In this document: one piece after another, positions 56,248 to 64,000 of the stretch | Layout: each line of letters starts with the position of its first letter | How positions within the stretch are numbered: the stretch's first letter is position 1 | Source of the DNA: Gallionella sp. | Lineage (GTDB): Bacteria; Pseudomonadota; Gammaproteobacteria; Burkholderiales; Gallionellaceae | Length of the DNA stretch: 64,000 nt | Assembly (NCBI GenBank): GCA_030682375.1 | Contig: JAUXOL010000022.1 | Span: 62,001 to 126,000, forward strand | Reading direction: 5' to 3' | Position numbers and translations under genes: made by a program | Notes under the pieces: model-generated | Told to the model about the DNA's origin: nothing | What the model saw: only the letters and a program-made list of their open reading frames with translations | The model's database searches: none

Positions 56248-58145
56248 AGCTGGTACTCCAGCGCCAGACGCGACTGCAGTTTGCGCGCCTGGCGGAACGC
56301 CTCCTTCAGGATGCGCCTGTCCAGTTCGTTCAACTCTTCCGGATCGATCAGATTGTCCAACGCATCATCGGCGGCACCCTGCGCGATGGCTTCATCATGG
56401 TGGCGCAGGCGCAACACCTGGATGAACAACAGCGCATCCACCCACGCATCGATCTCCGCCTCCCGAAAGTTCAACTTGCCAGCACTGGTGCGCAGTCGCT
56501 GTATGGTGTTCGTTTCCTTCACCCCGGCGGCAAGACCGAATATGCGCGCGGCATCGACGAACGGCGTGACGCCGTTCATTTTGAGATCGAGCTTGTTCTC
56601 CTTGCCCACGACGAAGTCGCGCACCACGCCCAGCGGCGGACGGTTGCGCAAGGCATTGCCCGCCATCATGTGCAGGAAGCGAGTGTTGTCGCTGGCGACC
56701 CGCGCCAACCAGCCGCGCAGATGGTCGGTCAGCCGCTCCGCGCCGTACAGCGTGCGGAAGTCGAAGAAGATGGAGGCATTGAGCAGCGCCTCCGGCGAAC
56801 CGCCGCTTATCCAGCCGTTGAAAGTGCGCTTCCATTCTTCCAGCGACAGACACCACTTCGGGTTGCTCGCCATGATCTCGCCCTTGCACAAAGGGAAGCC
56901 GCATTCCGCCAGCGCCTCGTTGATGCGCCGCGCGACCGGCAGCAACTGTGCACGGACCTGTTCGGCATCCATGCCTTGCGGCACATCGAAGATGATGGCG
57001 TTGTCCTGGTCAGTGTTCAGCGTCTGTTCGAAACGCCCCTCCGATCCCAGCGCCATCCAGCAGATGCCCTCGTGCAGCTGTGTGCCGATCAGGCCCGCGA
57101 CCTTGAATTCCAGCTCGACGATGCGCACGGTGAGCAGATCGTTGAAGGCGGAGATGAACTGCATGAGCTGCTCGGGTGCGACGCCCTGCGCCATCATGTT
57201 GTGCGCCATGCGCCGGATGTCGGTCGCGGCCCGCGTGAGCACCGCGACCGATTCGGCGTTGCGTATCGCAGAACCGATCTGGCGCAAGCCGACGCGCTGC
57301 AGCGCGAACAGATCCTTCTCCGACACCAGGCCGACCAGTTTTTCGTTCTCGACCACCAGCACATGACGGAAGCCTTCCTTGGCCATCGTCAGCGCGGCCT
57401 CGTGCGCCAGCGCCTGCGGCGGCAAGCTGGACAGCCTGCTGCTCATGATGCCGATGACCGGCTGGTCCAGGTCTATCTGCGGGATGGCGATGCGGTCCAG
57501 CACGTCGTGCAGCGTCATGATGCCCAGCGGGCGTCCGTCCTCATCCACCGCGACCATGGAGCCGATACGCTGCTCGCTCATCGTTGCCAACGCTTGGCGC
57601 ACCGTGGTCTCGGGCGAACAGGTGATGGGCGCGCGACGGACGACCGCCGACAACGGGCTGGCCAGCGATTGCTGCTCGGTGCTTTCCTGGCTGTACTGCG
57701 CCTGTATCACCTGCTTGGAGTGCTCCAGCAGATTGGCGATGCGCCGCGTGCAGAAATCGCGGAACGGCGCGCTCATGACGAGCAGGATATGGAAATCGGC
57801 CGCCGGCAGTTCATAGCAGAAGGCATCGCTGCCCGCGCGATAGACGCTGGCGACGGGCCGGTTGGCCAGCAACGCCCCCAGCGGGAAGCATTCGCCTTCC
57901 ATCAGCTCCAGCCAGGTATCGGAATCTGCGGCCTTGGCGACGTTCTGCTCGCCATGCACCACGCCCTGCTTGATGATCAGGAAGCTATCCGCCACGCCCT
58001 GTTCCGGCGAAACGATCACTTCGCCTTCGGCGTAATAGCCGAGATGCATGCGCTCCATCATCCACAGCACATGCGCAAGTTCCATGCGGTCGAACGGCGC
58101 ATGCTGGGTGATGAAAGACAATTCTGCAGGATGGATCGCGCTCAA
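56244..58145 (-). CDS. cNMP-binding + CBS + DUF294 nucleotidyltransferase-like protein
   Basis: N-terminal cyclic-nucleotide-binding-like barrel; CBS pair (MSEQRIGSMVAVDEDGRPLGIMTLHDVLDRI); MALGSEGRFEQTLNTDQDNAIIF. Confidence 0.93.
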   Translation of the reverse strand: MSAIHPAELSFITQHAPFDRMELAHVLWMMERMHLGYYAEGEVIVSPEQGVADSFLIIKQGVVHGEQNVAKAADSDTWLELMEGECFPLGALLANRPVASVYRAGSDAFCYELPAADFHILLVMSAPFRDFCTRRIANLLEHSKQVIQAQYSQESTEQQSLASPLSAVVRRAPITCSPETTVRQALATMSEQRIGSMVAVDEDGRPLGIMTLHDVLDRIAIPQIDLDQPVIGIMSSRLSSLPPQALAHEAALTMAKEGFRHVLVVENEKLVGLVSEKDLFALQRVGLRQIGSAIRNAESVAVLTRAATDIRRMAHNMMAQGVAPEQLMQFISAFNDLLTVRIVELEFKVAGLIGTQLHEGICWMALGSEGRFEQTLNTDQDNAIIFDVPQGMDAEQVRAQLLPVARRINEALAECGFPLCKGEIMASNPKWCLSLEEWKRTFNGWISGGSPEALLNASIFFDFRTLYGAERLTDHLRGWLARVASDNTRFLHMMAGNALRNRPPLGVVRDFVVGKENKLDLKMNGVTPFVDAARIFGLAAGVKETNTIQRLRTSAGKLNFREAEIDAWVDALLFIQVLRLRHHDEAIAQGAADDALDNLIDPEELNELDRRILKEAFRQARKLQSRLALEYQL

Positions 58146-58208
58146 GGTCTTGCCCCTTCTCTGTCTTGTGTTGGTTTATTATAGCCACCAAGCTTTCTGG
58201 AACCTGAC

Positions 58209-58625
58209 ATGACCTACTCCAATCCCTCTGCGGAATTTATCCGCCAGCTGTTGCAAGACGTGCACAGCGTGGCCGTGCTGGGGCTGTCGCCGAATCCTGC
58301 GCGCCCCAGCTTCCGCGTCGCGCAAGGCTTGCAGGCCAAGGGCTACCGCATCATCCCGGTGCGGCCTCTGGTGGACGAGGTGCTGGGCGAAAAAGCCTAT
58401 CCCGACCTGGAGAGTCTGCCGGAGTTGCCGGACATCGTCGATGTGTTTCGCGCATCCGAGCATGTCCCGGCCATCGTAGACAGCTGCATCAAGCTCGGCA
58501 TCAAGCGCATCTGGCTGCAGGACGGCGTGATCCACGAAGAAGCCGCACAACGCGCCCGCGACGCCGGCATCACCGTCGTGATGGACCGCTGCATGTGGCG
58601 CGACTGCATGCAGTTCTGCCAATGA
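58209..58625 (+). CDS. CoA-binding-domain protein
   Basis: SVAVLGLSPNPARPSFRVAQGLQAKGYRIIPVRP...IVDVFRASEHVPAIVDSCIKLGIKRIWLQDGVIHEEAAQRARDAGITVVMDRCMWRD. Confidence 0.92.
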   Translation: MTYSNPSAEFIRQLLQDVHSVAVLGLSPNPARPSFRVAQGLQAKGYRIIPVRPLVDEVLGEKAYPDLESLPELPDIVDVFRASEHVPAIVDSCIKLGIKRIWLQDGVIHEEAAQRARDAGITVVMDRCMWRDCMQFCQ

Positions 58626-59185
58626 ATCGTTGCGCCTGGGTGGGAAACGACCCGCTGTACCGCGCCTATCACGACACCGAATGGGGCGTGCCGCTGCACG
58701 ACGACCGCGCGCTGTTCGAGTTCCTGATCCTGGAAGGCGCCCAAGCGGGCTTGAGCTGGATCACCATTCTGAAGAAACGCGACAACTACCGCGCCGCATT
58801 CGACAATTTCGATGCAACGCGCGTTGCCCGCTACGACGCGAATCAAATAGAATCGCTGCTGCAAAATCCCGGTATCGTGCGCAACCGCCTGAAAGTGCAA
58901 TCCGCAATCGTCAACGCGCAGAAATTCCTGGCCGTGCAGCAGGAGTTCGGCAGCTTCGATGAGTTCATCTGGCGCTTCGTCGGCGGCAGGACAAAACAGA
59001 ATGCGTGGCGCAGTCTCGCCGAAGTCCCCGCGAGCACCGCCGAGTCGGATGCGATGAGCAAAGAATTGAAACGGCGCGGCTTCAAGTTCGTCGGCAGCAC
59101 GATCTGCTACGCATTCATGCAGGCGACCGGCATGGTGAACGACCACACGACCGATTGTTACAGACATAAAGAACTACAGAGATGA
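58622..59185 (+). CDS. tag: DNA-3-methyladenine glycosylase I
   Basis: [58 protein letters not shown]. Confidence 0.96.
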   Translation: MNRCAWVGNDPLYRAYHDTEWGVPLHDDRALFEFLILEGAQAGLSWITILKKRDNYRAAFDNFDATRVARYDANQIESLLQNPGIVRNRLKVQSAIVNAQKFLAVQQEFGSFDEFIWRFVGGRTKQNAWRSLAEVPASTAESDAMSKELKRRGFKFVGSTICYAFMQATGMVNDHTTDCYRHKELQR

Positions 59186-60009
59186 TCCTTAAATTCACCA
59201 AGATGCATGGCGCCGGCAACGACTTCGTCGTGATCGACGGCGTGCGCCAGAAGATAGAGCTGACACCCGAGCAGTTCCGCTTCCTCGCCGACCGCCATTT
59301 CGGCGTCGGCTGCGACCAGATCCTGCTGGTGGAAAAGCCCGAGCATCCGGAAGCCGACTTCCGCTACCGCATCTTCAACGCCGACGGCGGCGAGGTCGAG
59401 CAATGCGGCAACGGCGCGCGCTGCTTCGTACGCTTCGTGCACGACCACAAGCTGACGCCCAAGCGCGAGATCGTCGTCGAGACCTACGGCGGCCTGATCC
59501 GCCCCAGCCTCGAAGCGGACGGCCGCGTGACCGTGAACATGGGCGCGCCGGTGTTCGATCCCGCGCGCATCCCGTTCGACGGACAGGGCGCAGTCACCGA
59601 GCCTCTGGAAGTCGCGGGCGAGACGCTGGAGATCAGTGCCGTATCGATGGGCAACCCGCATGCGGTGCAAGTGGTTGCGAATATCGAGCATGCCCCAGTG
59701 GCAACCCATGGCCCGATGATCGAGCATCACCCGCGCTTCCCCAAGCGCGTCAACGCCGGCTTCATGCAGATCAAGGACCGCGGCCATATCCGATTGCGCG
59801 TGTTCGAACGCGGCTCTGGCGAAACGCTGTCCTGCGGCACCGGCGCCTGCGCGGCGGTGGTTGCGGGCATACGCCGCGGCCTGCTGGACAGCCCGGTGAA
59901 CGTCGCCACGCATGGCGGCACACTCACTATCGCGTGGGCGGGAGAAGGCGAGCCGGTGCTGATGACCGGCCCGGCGATCACAGTATTCGAAGGCGAAATT
60001 CATCTATAA
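59182..60009 (+). CDS. dapF: Diaminopimelate epimerase
   Basis: [54 protein letters not shown]. Confidence 0.97.
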   Translation: MILKFTKMHGAGNDFVVIDGVRQKIELTPEQFRFLADRHFGVGCDQILLVEKPEHPEADFRYRIFNADGGEVEQCGNGARCFVRFVHDHKLTPKREIVVETYGGLIRPSLEADGRVTVNMGAPVFDPARIPFDGQGAVTEPLEVAGETLEISAVSMGNPHAVQVVANIEHAPVATHGPMIEHHPRFPKRVNAGFMQIKDRGHIRLRVFERGSGETLSCGTGACAAVVAGIRRGLLDSPVNVATHGGTLTIAWAGEGEPVLMTGPAITVFEGEIHL

Positions 60010-60019
60010 GGGAGCAGCA

Positions 60020-60649
60020 ATGAGAGCCGAAGACGTCGTACAGTATCTGCAGGACAATCCGAAATTCTTCGAAGAGCACATCGACCTGCTCGCGCAGATC
60101 ACGCTGCCGCATCCGCACGGCGGCCGCACCATCTCGTTGCCCGAGCGGCAGATGATCACGCTGCGCGAAAAGAATCAGGCGCTGGAGAAGCGACTGCACG
60201 AACTGATCGGCTACGGACTGGAGAACGATGCGCTGCAGCGCAAGGTGCAGGCCTTCGTCGTCTCTCTGTTCGCTGGACGCGATCTGGCCACCTTGCAGGA
60301 AATGGTGCCGCACCTGCTGAAGGACATCTTCGATGTGCCGCATGTCGCCCTGCACATATGGCAGATCAATCCGCCCACCGTGGAAGTGCTGGCGTTCGCC
60401 GACGCGCAAGAAGACCCGGTATGCCTGCACCAGCCGCCGCACGACACGGCAAGCTGGTTCGGCGAAACCGGCAAGTATCTGCATTCCTTCGCCTACCTGC
60501 CGCTGCACGCGGGCAGCGACACCGTCGGCATGCTGATACTCGCCAGCGAAGACAAGCAGCGCTTCTACCCGGAGATGGGCACGCTGTTCCTGCAGCGCAT
60601 CTCCGAAGCGGTGAGCTCGGCGCTGCATCCGTATCTCGACCATCAATGA
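60020..60649 (+). CDS. DUF484-family protein (GAF-like)
   Basis: VVQYLQDNPKFFEEHIDLLAQITLPHPHGGRTISLPERQMITLREKNQALEKRLHELI; between dapF and xerC. Confidence 0.95.
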   Translation: MRAEDVVQYLQDNPKFFEEHIDLLAQITLPHPHGGRTISLPERQMITLREKNQALEKRLHELIGYGLENDALQRKVQAFVVSLFAGRDLATLQEMVPHLLKDIFDVPHVALHIWQINPPTVEVLAFADAQEDPVCLHQPPHDTASWFGETGKYLHSFAYLPLHAGSDTVGMLILASEDKQRFYPEMGTLFLQRISEAVSSALHPYLDHQ

Positions 60650-60657
60650 AGCCTCCC

Positions 60658-60760
60658 CCGTAGGGGCGCGATTCACCTCGAAGAGGTTCTGTACCCTTTG
60701 GGTATCGCGCCCTTTTTGAAACACGGATAAATCAGGGCGCGATGAATCGCGCCCCTACGG
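60658..60760. repeat. Cloverleaf-like multi-branched inverted repeat between DUF484 gene and xerC
   Basis: Outer 18-bp perfect stem 60658..60675/60743..60760 enclosing hairpins CCTC-gaa-GAGG, TACCC-ttt-GGGTA and TCGCGCCCT...AGGGCGCGA. Confidence 0.85.
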
Positions 60761-60775
60761 AGACCTCCCCTTCGC

Positions 60776-61687
60776 ATGACCGCCGCCACATCCAATCAAA
60801 ATTACCTGAATGGCTATCTGGCGTGGCTGCGCAACGAGAAGCGCTATTCCGAACTGACCGCCGAGAACTATGCGCGCGACTTGCGCCGGTTGTTCGAACT
60901 GGCAGCGGACACGCCGCTGGCGAATCTCAAAATCCATCACATCCGCCGCTTTATCGCGCAACTGCACGGCAAGGGCTTGGGCGGTCGTACGCTCGCTCGC
61001 ATGCTGTCCGCCTGGCGCGGCTTCTACACCTATCTGATGCGCGACCACGGCCTCGCCGACAATCCCTGCATCGGCCTGCGCGCGCCGAAGTCGCCCAAGA
61101 CATTGCCGCAGGCGCTGTCGCCCGACGAGGCTGCGCGACTGGTCGATATCCCCGCAGACACGACGGAAGCGATACGCGACAAGGCGATGTTCGAGCTGTT
61201 CTATTCCTCCGGCCTGCGTCTCGCGGAGCTGGTGAACCTCGACCCGACACAGGTCGATTTTTCCGACGGCGAAGTGCGCGTCACCGGCAAGGGCAGCAAG
61301 ACGCGCATCGTACCGCTGGGCTCGCATGCGATTACGGCATTACAGGCATGGCTCGCGGTGCGCGACCGGCTCGCGAAGCCAGACGAGACCGCACTGTTCG
61401 TCGGCGCGCGCGGCAGCCGCATCACGCCGCGCGTGGTGCAACTGCGCATGAAGCAATGGGGAATCAAACAGGGACTGAACAGCAACGTGCATCCGCACCT
61501 GCTGCGCCACTCGTTCGCGACCCATGTGCTGCAATCCTCCGGCGACCTGCGCGCGGTGCAGGAGATGCTGGGCCACGCCAGCATCTCGACGACGCAGGTC
61601 TACACCCATCTCGATTTTCAGTACCTCAGCAAGATTTACGACGCGGCGCATCCGCGCGCGAAGAAGAAACCACAGGAAAAAACATGA
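60776..61687 (+). CDS. xerC: Tyrosine recombinase XerC
   Basis: FYSSGLRLAELVNLD, HLLRHSFATHVLQSSGDLRAVQEMLGHASISTTQVYTHLDF; dapF-DUF484-xerC context. Confidence 0.95.
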   Translation: MTAATSNQNYLNGYLAWLRNEKRYSELTAENYARDLRRLFELAADTPLANLKIHHIRRFIAQLHGKGLGGRTLARMLSAWRGFYTYLMRDHGLADNPCIGLRAPKSPKTLPQALSPDEAARLVDIPADTTEAIRDKAMFELFYSSGLRLAELVNLDPTQVDFSDGEVRVTGKGSKTRIVPLGSHAITALQAWLAVRDRLAKPDETALFVGARGSRITPRVVQLRMKQWGIKQGLNSNVHPHLLRHSFATHVLQSSGDLRAVQEMLGHASISTTQVYTHLDFQYLSKIYDAAHPRAKKKPQEKT

Positions 61688-63036
61688 CCAGCTCAAAATC
61701 CAAATCGGCACAAGCCAAATCGCCCTCTACGCCGCACCGCACCTCGCAAGGCAACCGCGACTTTCGCAAACGCACCCGGCACGACACGAAACCCGCCGCA
61801 GCGCATGAGCCGACCCAGCGCAATATTGTGCAAGGCGAAGCCAATGCGCGCCCCGCCATCATCCTCAGGGCGGGGCGCGAAAAATCGCTGCAACGCCGCC
61901 ACCCCTGGATTTTCTCCGGTGCGGTCGAGCGCGTCGACGGCGCACCCGCCCGCGGCGATACGCTGCAGGTGCGCGATGCCGAAGGCGGCTTTCTCGCCTG
62001 GGCGGCGTACAACCCGGATTCGCAGATCACCGCGCGCGTCTGGTCGTGGCGCGAAGATGAAGTCATCGATGCGGAATTTTTTCGCAAAAAAATTTCCGGC
62101 GCACTGGCCGCGCGCGCCACGCTCAACCTCGCGCAGCACAGCAACGGCATGCGCCTGATCCACGCCGAATCCGACGGCCTGCCCGGCCTCATCGTCGACC
62201 AATACGGCGACACGCTGGTGATGCAGATCGGCAGCGCAGGCGGGGAACGCTGGCGCGACACCCTAGCCGACCTCTTGCAGGAACAGTGCAATCCCGCGTG
62301 CATCTACGAACGTTCGGATTCAGACTCGCGCGGCCTGGAAGGTCTGGAGGCACGCAACGGCGTGCTGCGCGGCAGCCTGCCGGAACATGTCGAAGTCGTC
62401 GAACACGGCTTGCGCTTCGCGGTGGATGTCGCGGCAGGCCAGAAGACCGGCTACTACCTGGATCAGCGCGACAACCGCGCGCTGACCGGCACGCTGGCGC
62501 AAGGCAAAGATGTGCTGAACTGCTTCTGCTACACCGGCGGCTTCTCGCTGTACGCGCTCAGAGGCGGCGCAAAATCCGTGCTATCCATCGACTCCTCGCA
62601 GGAAGCCTTGCAACTGGCGCAAGCCAATGTGACATTGAACGAGCTGGACGAAGGCAAAACGGAATGGCTGTGCGCCGACGTGTTCGAAGCCCTGCGCAAA
62701 CTGCGCGACCAGAACAGAAAGTTCGATCTCATCGTCCTCGACCCGCCCAAATTCGCCCCCACTGCCGCCTTCGCCGAAAAAGCCTCGCGCGCCTACAAGG
62801 ACATCAACCTGCTCGGCTTCAAACTGCTCAGACCGGGCGGCCTGCTGTTCACCTACTCCTGCTCCGGCGGCATCAGCGAAGACCTGTTCCAGAAAATCAT
62901 CGCGGGGGCGGCGCTGGATGCAAACGTGGACGCTCAGATCGTGCGTCACCTGCATGCCAGCCCGGATCACCCGACGCTGCTGAGTTTCCCGGAGGGGGCT
63001 TATTTGAAGGGGTTGGTGTTGAGGGTGGCAGGTTAA
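61684..63036 (+). CDS. rlmI: Class I SAM-dependent rRNA methyltransferase (RlmI-like)
   Basis: LQRRHPWIFSGAVERVDGAPARGDTLQVRD; GQKTGYYLDQRDNR; VLNCFCYTGGFSLYAL; FDLIVLDPPKFA. ORF track overextends to 60742. Confidence 0.9.
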   Translation: MTSSKSKSAQAKSPSTPHRTSQGNRDFRKRTRHDTKPAAAHEPTQRNIVQGEANARPAIILRAGREKSLQRRHPWIFSGAVERVDGAPARGDTLQVRDAEGGFLAWAAYNPDSQITARVWSWREDEVIDAEFFRKKISGALAARATLNLAQHSNGMRLIHAESDGLPGLIVDQYGDTLVMQIGSAGGERWRDTLADLLQEQCNPACIYERSDSDSRGLEGLEARNGVLRGSLPEHVEVVEHGLRFAVDVAAGQKTGYYLDQRDNRALTGTLAQGKDVLNCFCYTGGFSLYALRGGAKSVLSIDSSQEALQLAQANVTLNELDEGKTEWLCADVFEALRKLRDQNRKFDLIVLDPPKFAPTAAFAEKASRAYKDINLLGFKLLRPGGLLFTYSCSGGISEDLFQKIIAGAALDANVDAQIVRHLHASPDHPTLLSFPEGAYLKGLVLRVAG

Positions 63037-63049
63037 TTCGGCAACCAAG

Positions 63050-63110
63050 GCCGTTCGCCCTGAGCTTGTCGAAGGGCATAGCAGGTAGGATGGGTTGAGC
63101 GTAGCGATAC
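63050..63110. repeat. Short dispersed-repeat-like sequences (CGTTCGCCCTGAGCTTGTCGAAGGGC and GGATGGGTTGAGCGTAGCGATACCCATC)
   Basis: Both strings carry internal inverted repeats and resemble dispersed intergenic repeats common in proteobacterial genomes; copy number in this genome not testable here. Confidence 0.6.
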
Positions 63111-63139
63111 CCATCAATCGAGATCAAAGTCAAAACCGT

Positions 63140-63345
63140 CGGGGGTAGCCCGACAGCTAGTCCCTTTTCTTGTCTTGCCAAGAAAAGGAACCAAAAGAAG
63201 GCGCCCCCGGTTTGCCGCCGCTGCGCGGTTCCCTGCGTTGCTCGGCCGGTCAGGCGGCTGCGGAACTCGCGCTACGCGCTCAGACAGTCCTCGCCGACTA
63301 CCCCTGACCAACCTGCGCTACTCGGCGGCGCACAGGGGAATGAAA
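63140..63345. repeat. Dispersed-repeat-like intergenic element (CCCTTTTCTTGTCTTGCCAAGAAAAGGAACCAAAAGAAGGCGCCCCC...)
   Basis: Recognised as a recurring type of non-coding element in beta/gammaproteobacteria; no credible ORF. Confidence 0.55.
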
Positions 63346-63362
63346 AGCAAAATTCAAAAACA

Positions 63363-63398
63363 TTAAGGCATAGCAGGCTGTCGCCCGCTATGCCTTAA
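63363..63398. repeat. Hairpin TTAAGGCATAGC...GCTATGCCTTAA, followed by second hairpin 63408..63434
   Basis: 12-bp perfect stem; next GGAGCAATA-tgcgtagtg-TATTGCTCC 9-bp perfect stem. Confidence 0.75.
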
Positions 63399-63505
63399 TT
63401 AATGTAAGGAGCAATATGCGTAGTGTATTGCTCCGGAAGTCACGTAACATACGATGCAATGTCTATTGAATATTATGCCTACATTCGACATTCAATTCCC
63501 AAACA

Positions 63506-64000
63506 ATGTCTTCTCAAAATTTTAGTGAAGAAGCATTCTTCTCAGCCTACAAACAGATCAGGAATCTGTTCCGCAGGTATTTGCCGCATACAGTAGCTGC
63601 TTCGGCTTTAAATTACTTAAGGACACCAACTTCAAAATCGGTTGATGAATTACAAAAACATCCTTGGTTGGTTTTTCTGTTACTTAAGTGGGTCTTACTG
63701 GATGAGCAATACTATCACCGTGATAAGCGCAGGATAACAAGCGGAGAATTTCTGATCCTTTTGGGGAAAATGCATGGCTTGGGATCAAGGTCAATAACAC
63801 GTATGCCAAGCGAGTATGCTCATTACCGTCTGTGGTTCCGAAATATTTCTTACCAACAATTTCTTTACCAAGCAGACTTTAACAGTTCAGCATTCGCCAG
63901 GCAGAGTTTGTTATTTGACAAACTTCCCGCAAATCACACATTTAGGCTTGAATTTCAAAAGGCCACGAGCATCCCCTTAGCTGACTTTTTTGAATTGTCA
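63506..64000 (+). CDS. Hypothetical protein, partial (3' end outside window)
   Basis: Own translation MSSQNFSEEAFFSAYKQIRNLFRRYLPHTVAASALNYLRTPTSKSVDELQKHPWLVFLLLKWVLLDEQYYHRDKRRITSGEFLILLGKMHGLGSRSITRMPSEYAHYRLWFRNISYQQFLYQ..., 165 codons open to the edge, AT-richer than flanks; missing from ORF track. Confidence 0.75.
   Translation, partial: MSSQNFSEEAFFSAYKQIRNLFRRYLPHTVAASALNYLRTPTSKSVDELQKHPWLVFLLLKWVLLDEQYYHRDKRRITSGEFLILLGKMHGLGSRSITRMPSEYAHYRLWFRNISYQQFLYQADFNSSAFARQSLLFDKLPANHTFRLEFQKATSIPLADFFELS

Noticed and set aside
55465-58184. Long plus-strand ORFs 55465..57366 and 56229..58184
   Set aside because: Antisense to exonuclease and DUF294 genes, which have clear conserved motifs; GC-rich shadow ORFs.
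60742-63036. 764-aa ORF as one protein
   Set aside because: N-terminal part is an out-of-frame read through xerC; the real methyltransferase starts near 61684.
63114-63311. 65-aa ORF with LLLVPFLGKTRKGTS
   Set aside because: Falls in a dispersed intergenic repeat; this translation is a common spurious ORF of that element.

Overview
This 64 kb window looks like a high-GC (betaproteobacterial-like) chromosome segment; taxonomy is inferred from gene style only. Left to right it contains: a divergent type II secretion (gsp) locus, with gspD running off the left edge and missing from the ORF track; a GH13 glucan enzyme; a 12-kb signalling block on the minus strand (REC-GGDEF, REC-HD-GYP, lone REC, a hybrid kinase with four near-identical PAS repeats, REC-PAS, a second hybrid kinase, and a CheB-CheR-PAS fusion); two paralogous Crp/Fnr-type regulators; an envelope/stress cluster (YqjD/E/K-like, DUF3309, OmpA, DUF4398, glycine zipper, BON, LapA-like, PA2779/PA2778-like) that includes two lipoproteins with Ig-like repeats and a C-terminal ice-binding-like (DUF3494-type) domain; a PhnD-like sensor diguanylate cyclase divergent from PPK2; a degraded accessory patch (IS3-type remnant, metallophosphoesterase, truncated radical-SAM fragment) next to tRNA-Arg(CCG); two sodium:solute symporter modules around a two-component system; nhaD; an exonuclease/DUF294 pair; the tag-dapF-DUF484-xerC-rlmI run; and a repeat-rich junction into an AT-richer unknown ORF cut by the right edge. 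The strongest unexplained signal is a recurrent 16-bp palindrome, TGTNCG-N4-CGNACA (extended TATGTNCG-N4-CGNAC), which I found eight times, each outside the coding regions I accept: between gspC and gspG, before the 4xPAS kinase operon, twice before a Crp/Fnr gene, and before the DUF4398/OmpA, glycine-zipper and both ice-binding-like genes. I propose an undescribed Crp/Fnr-type regulon linking secretion, cyclic-di-GMP/phosphorelay signalling and surface proteins.
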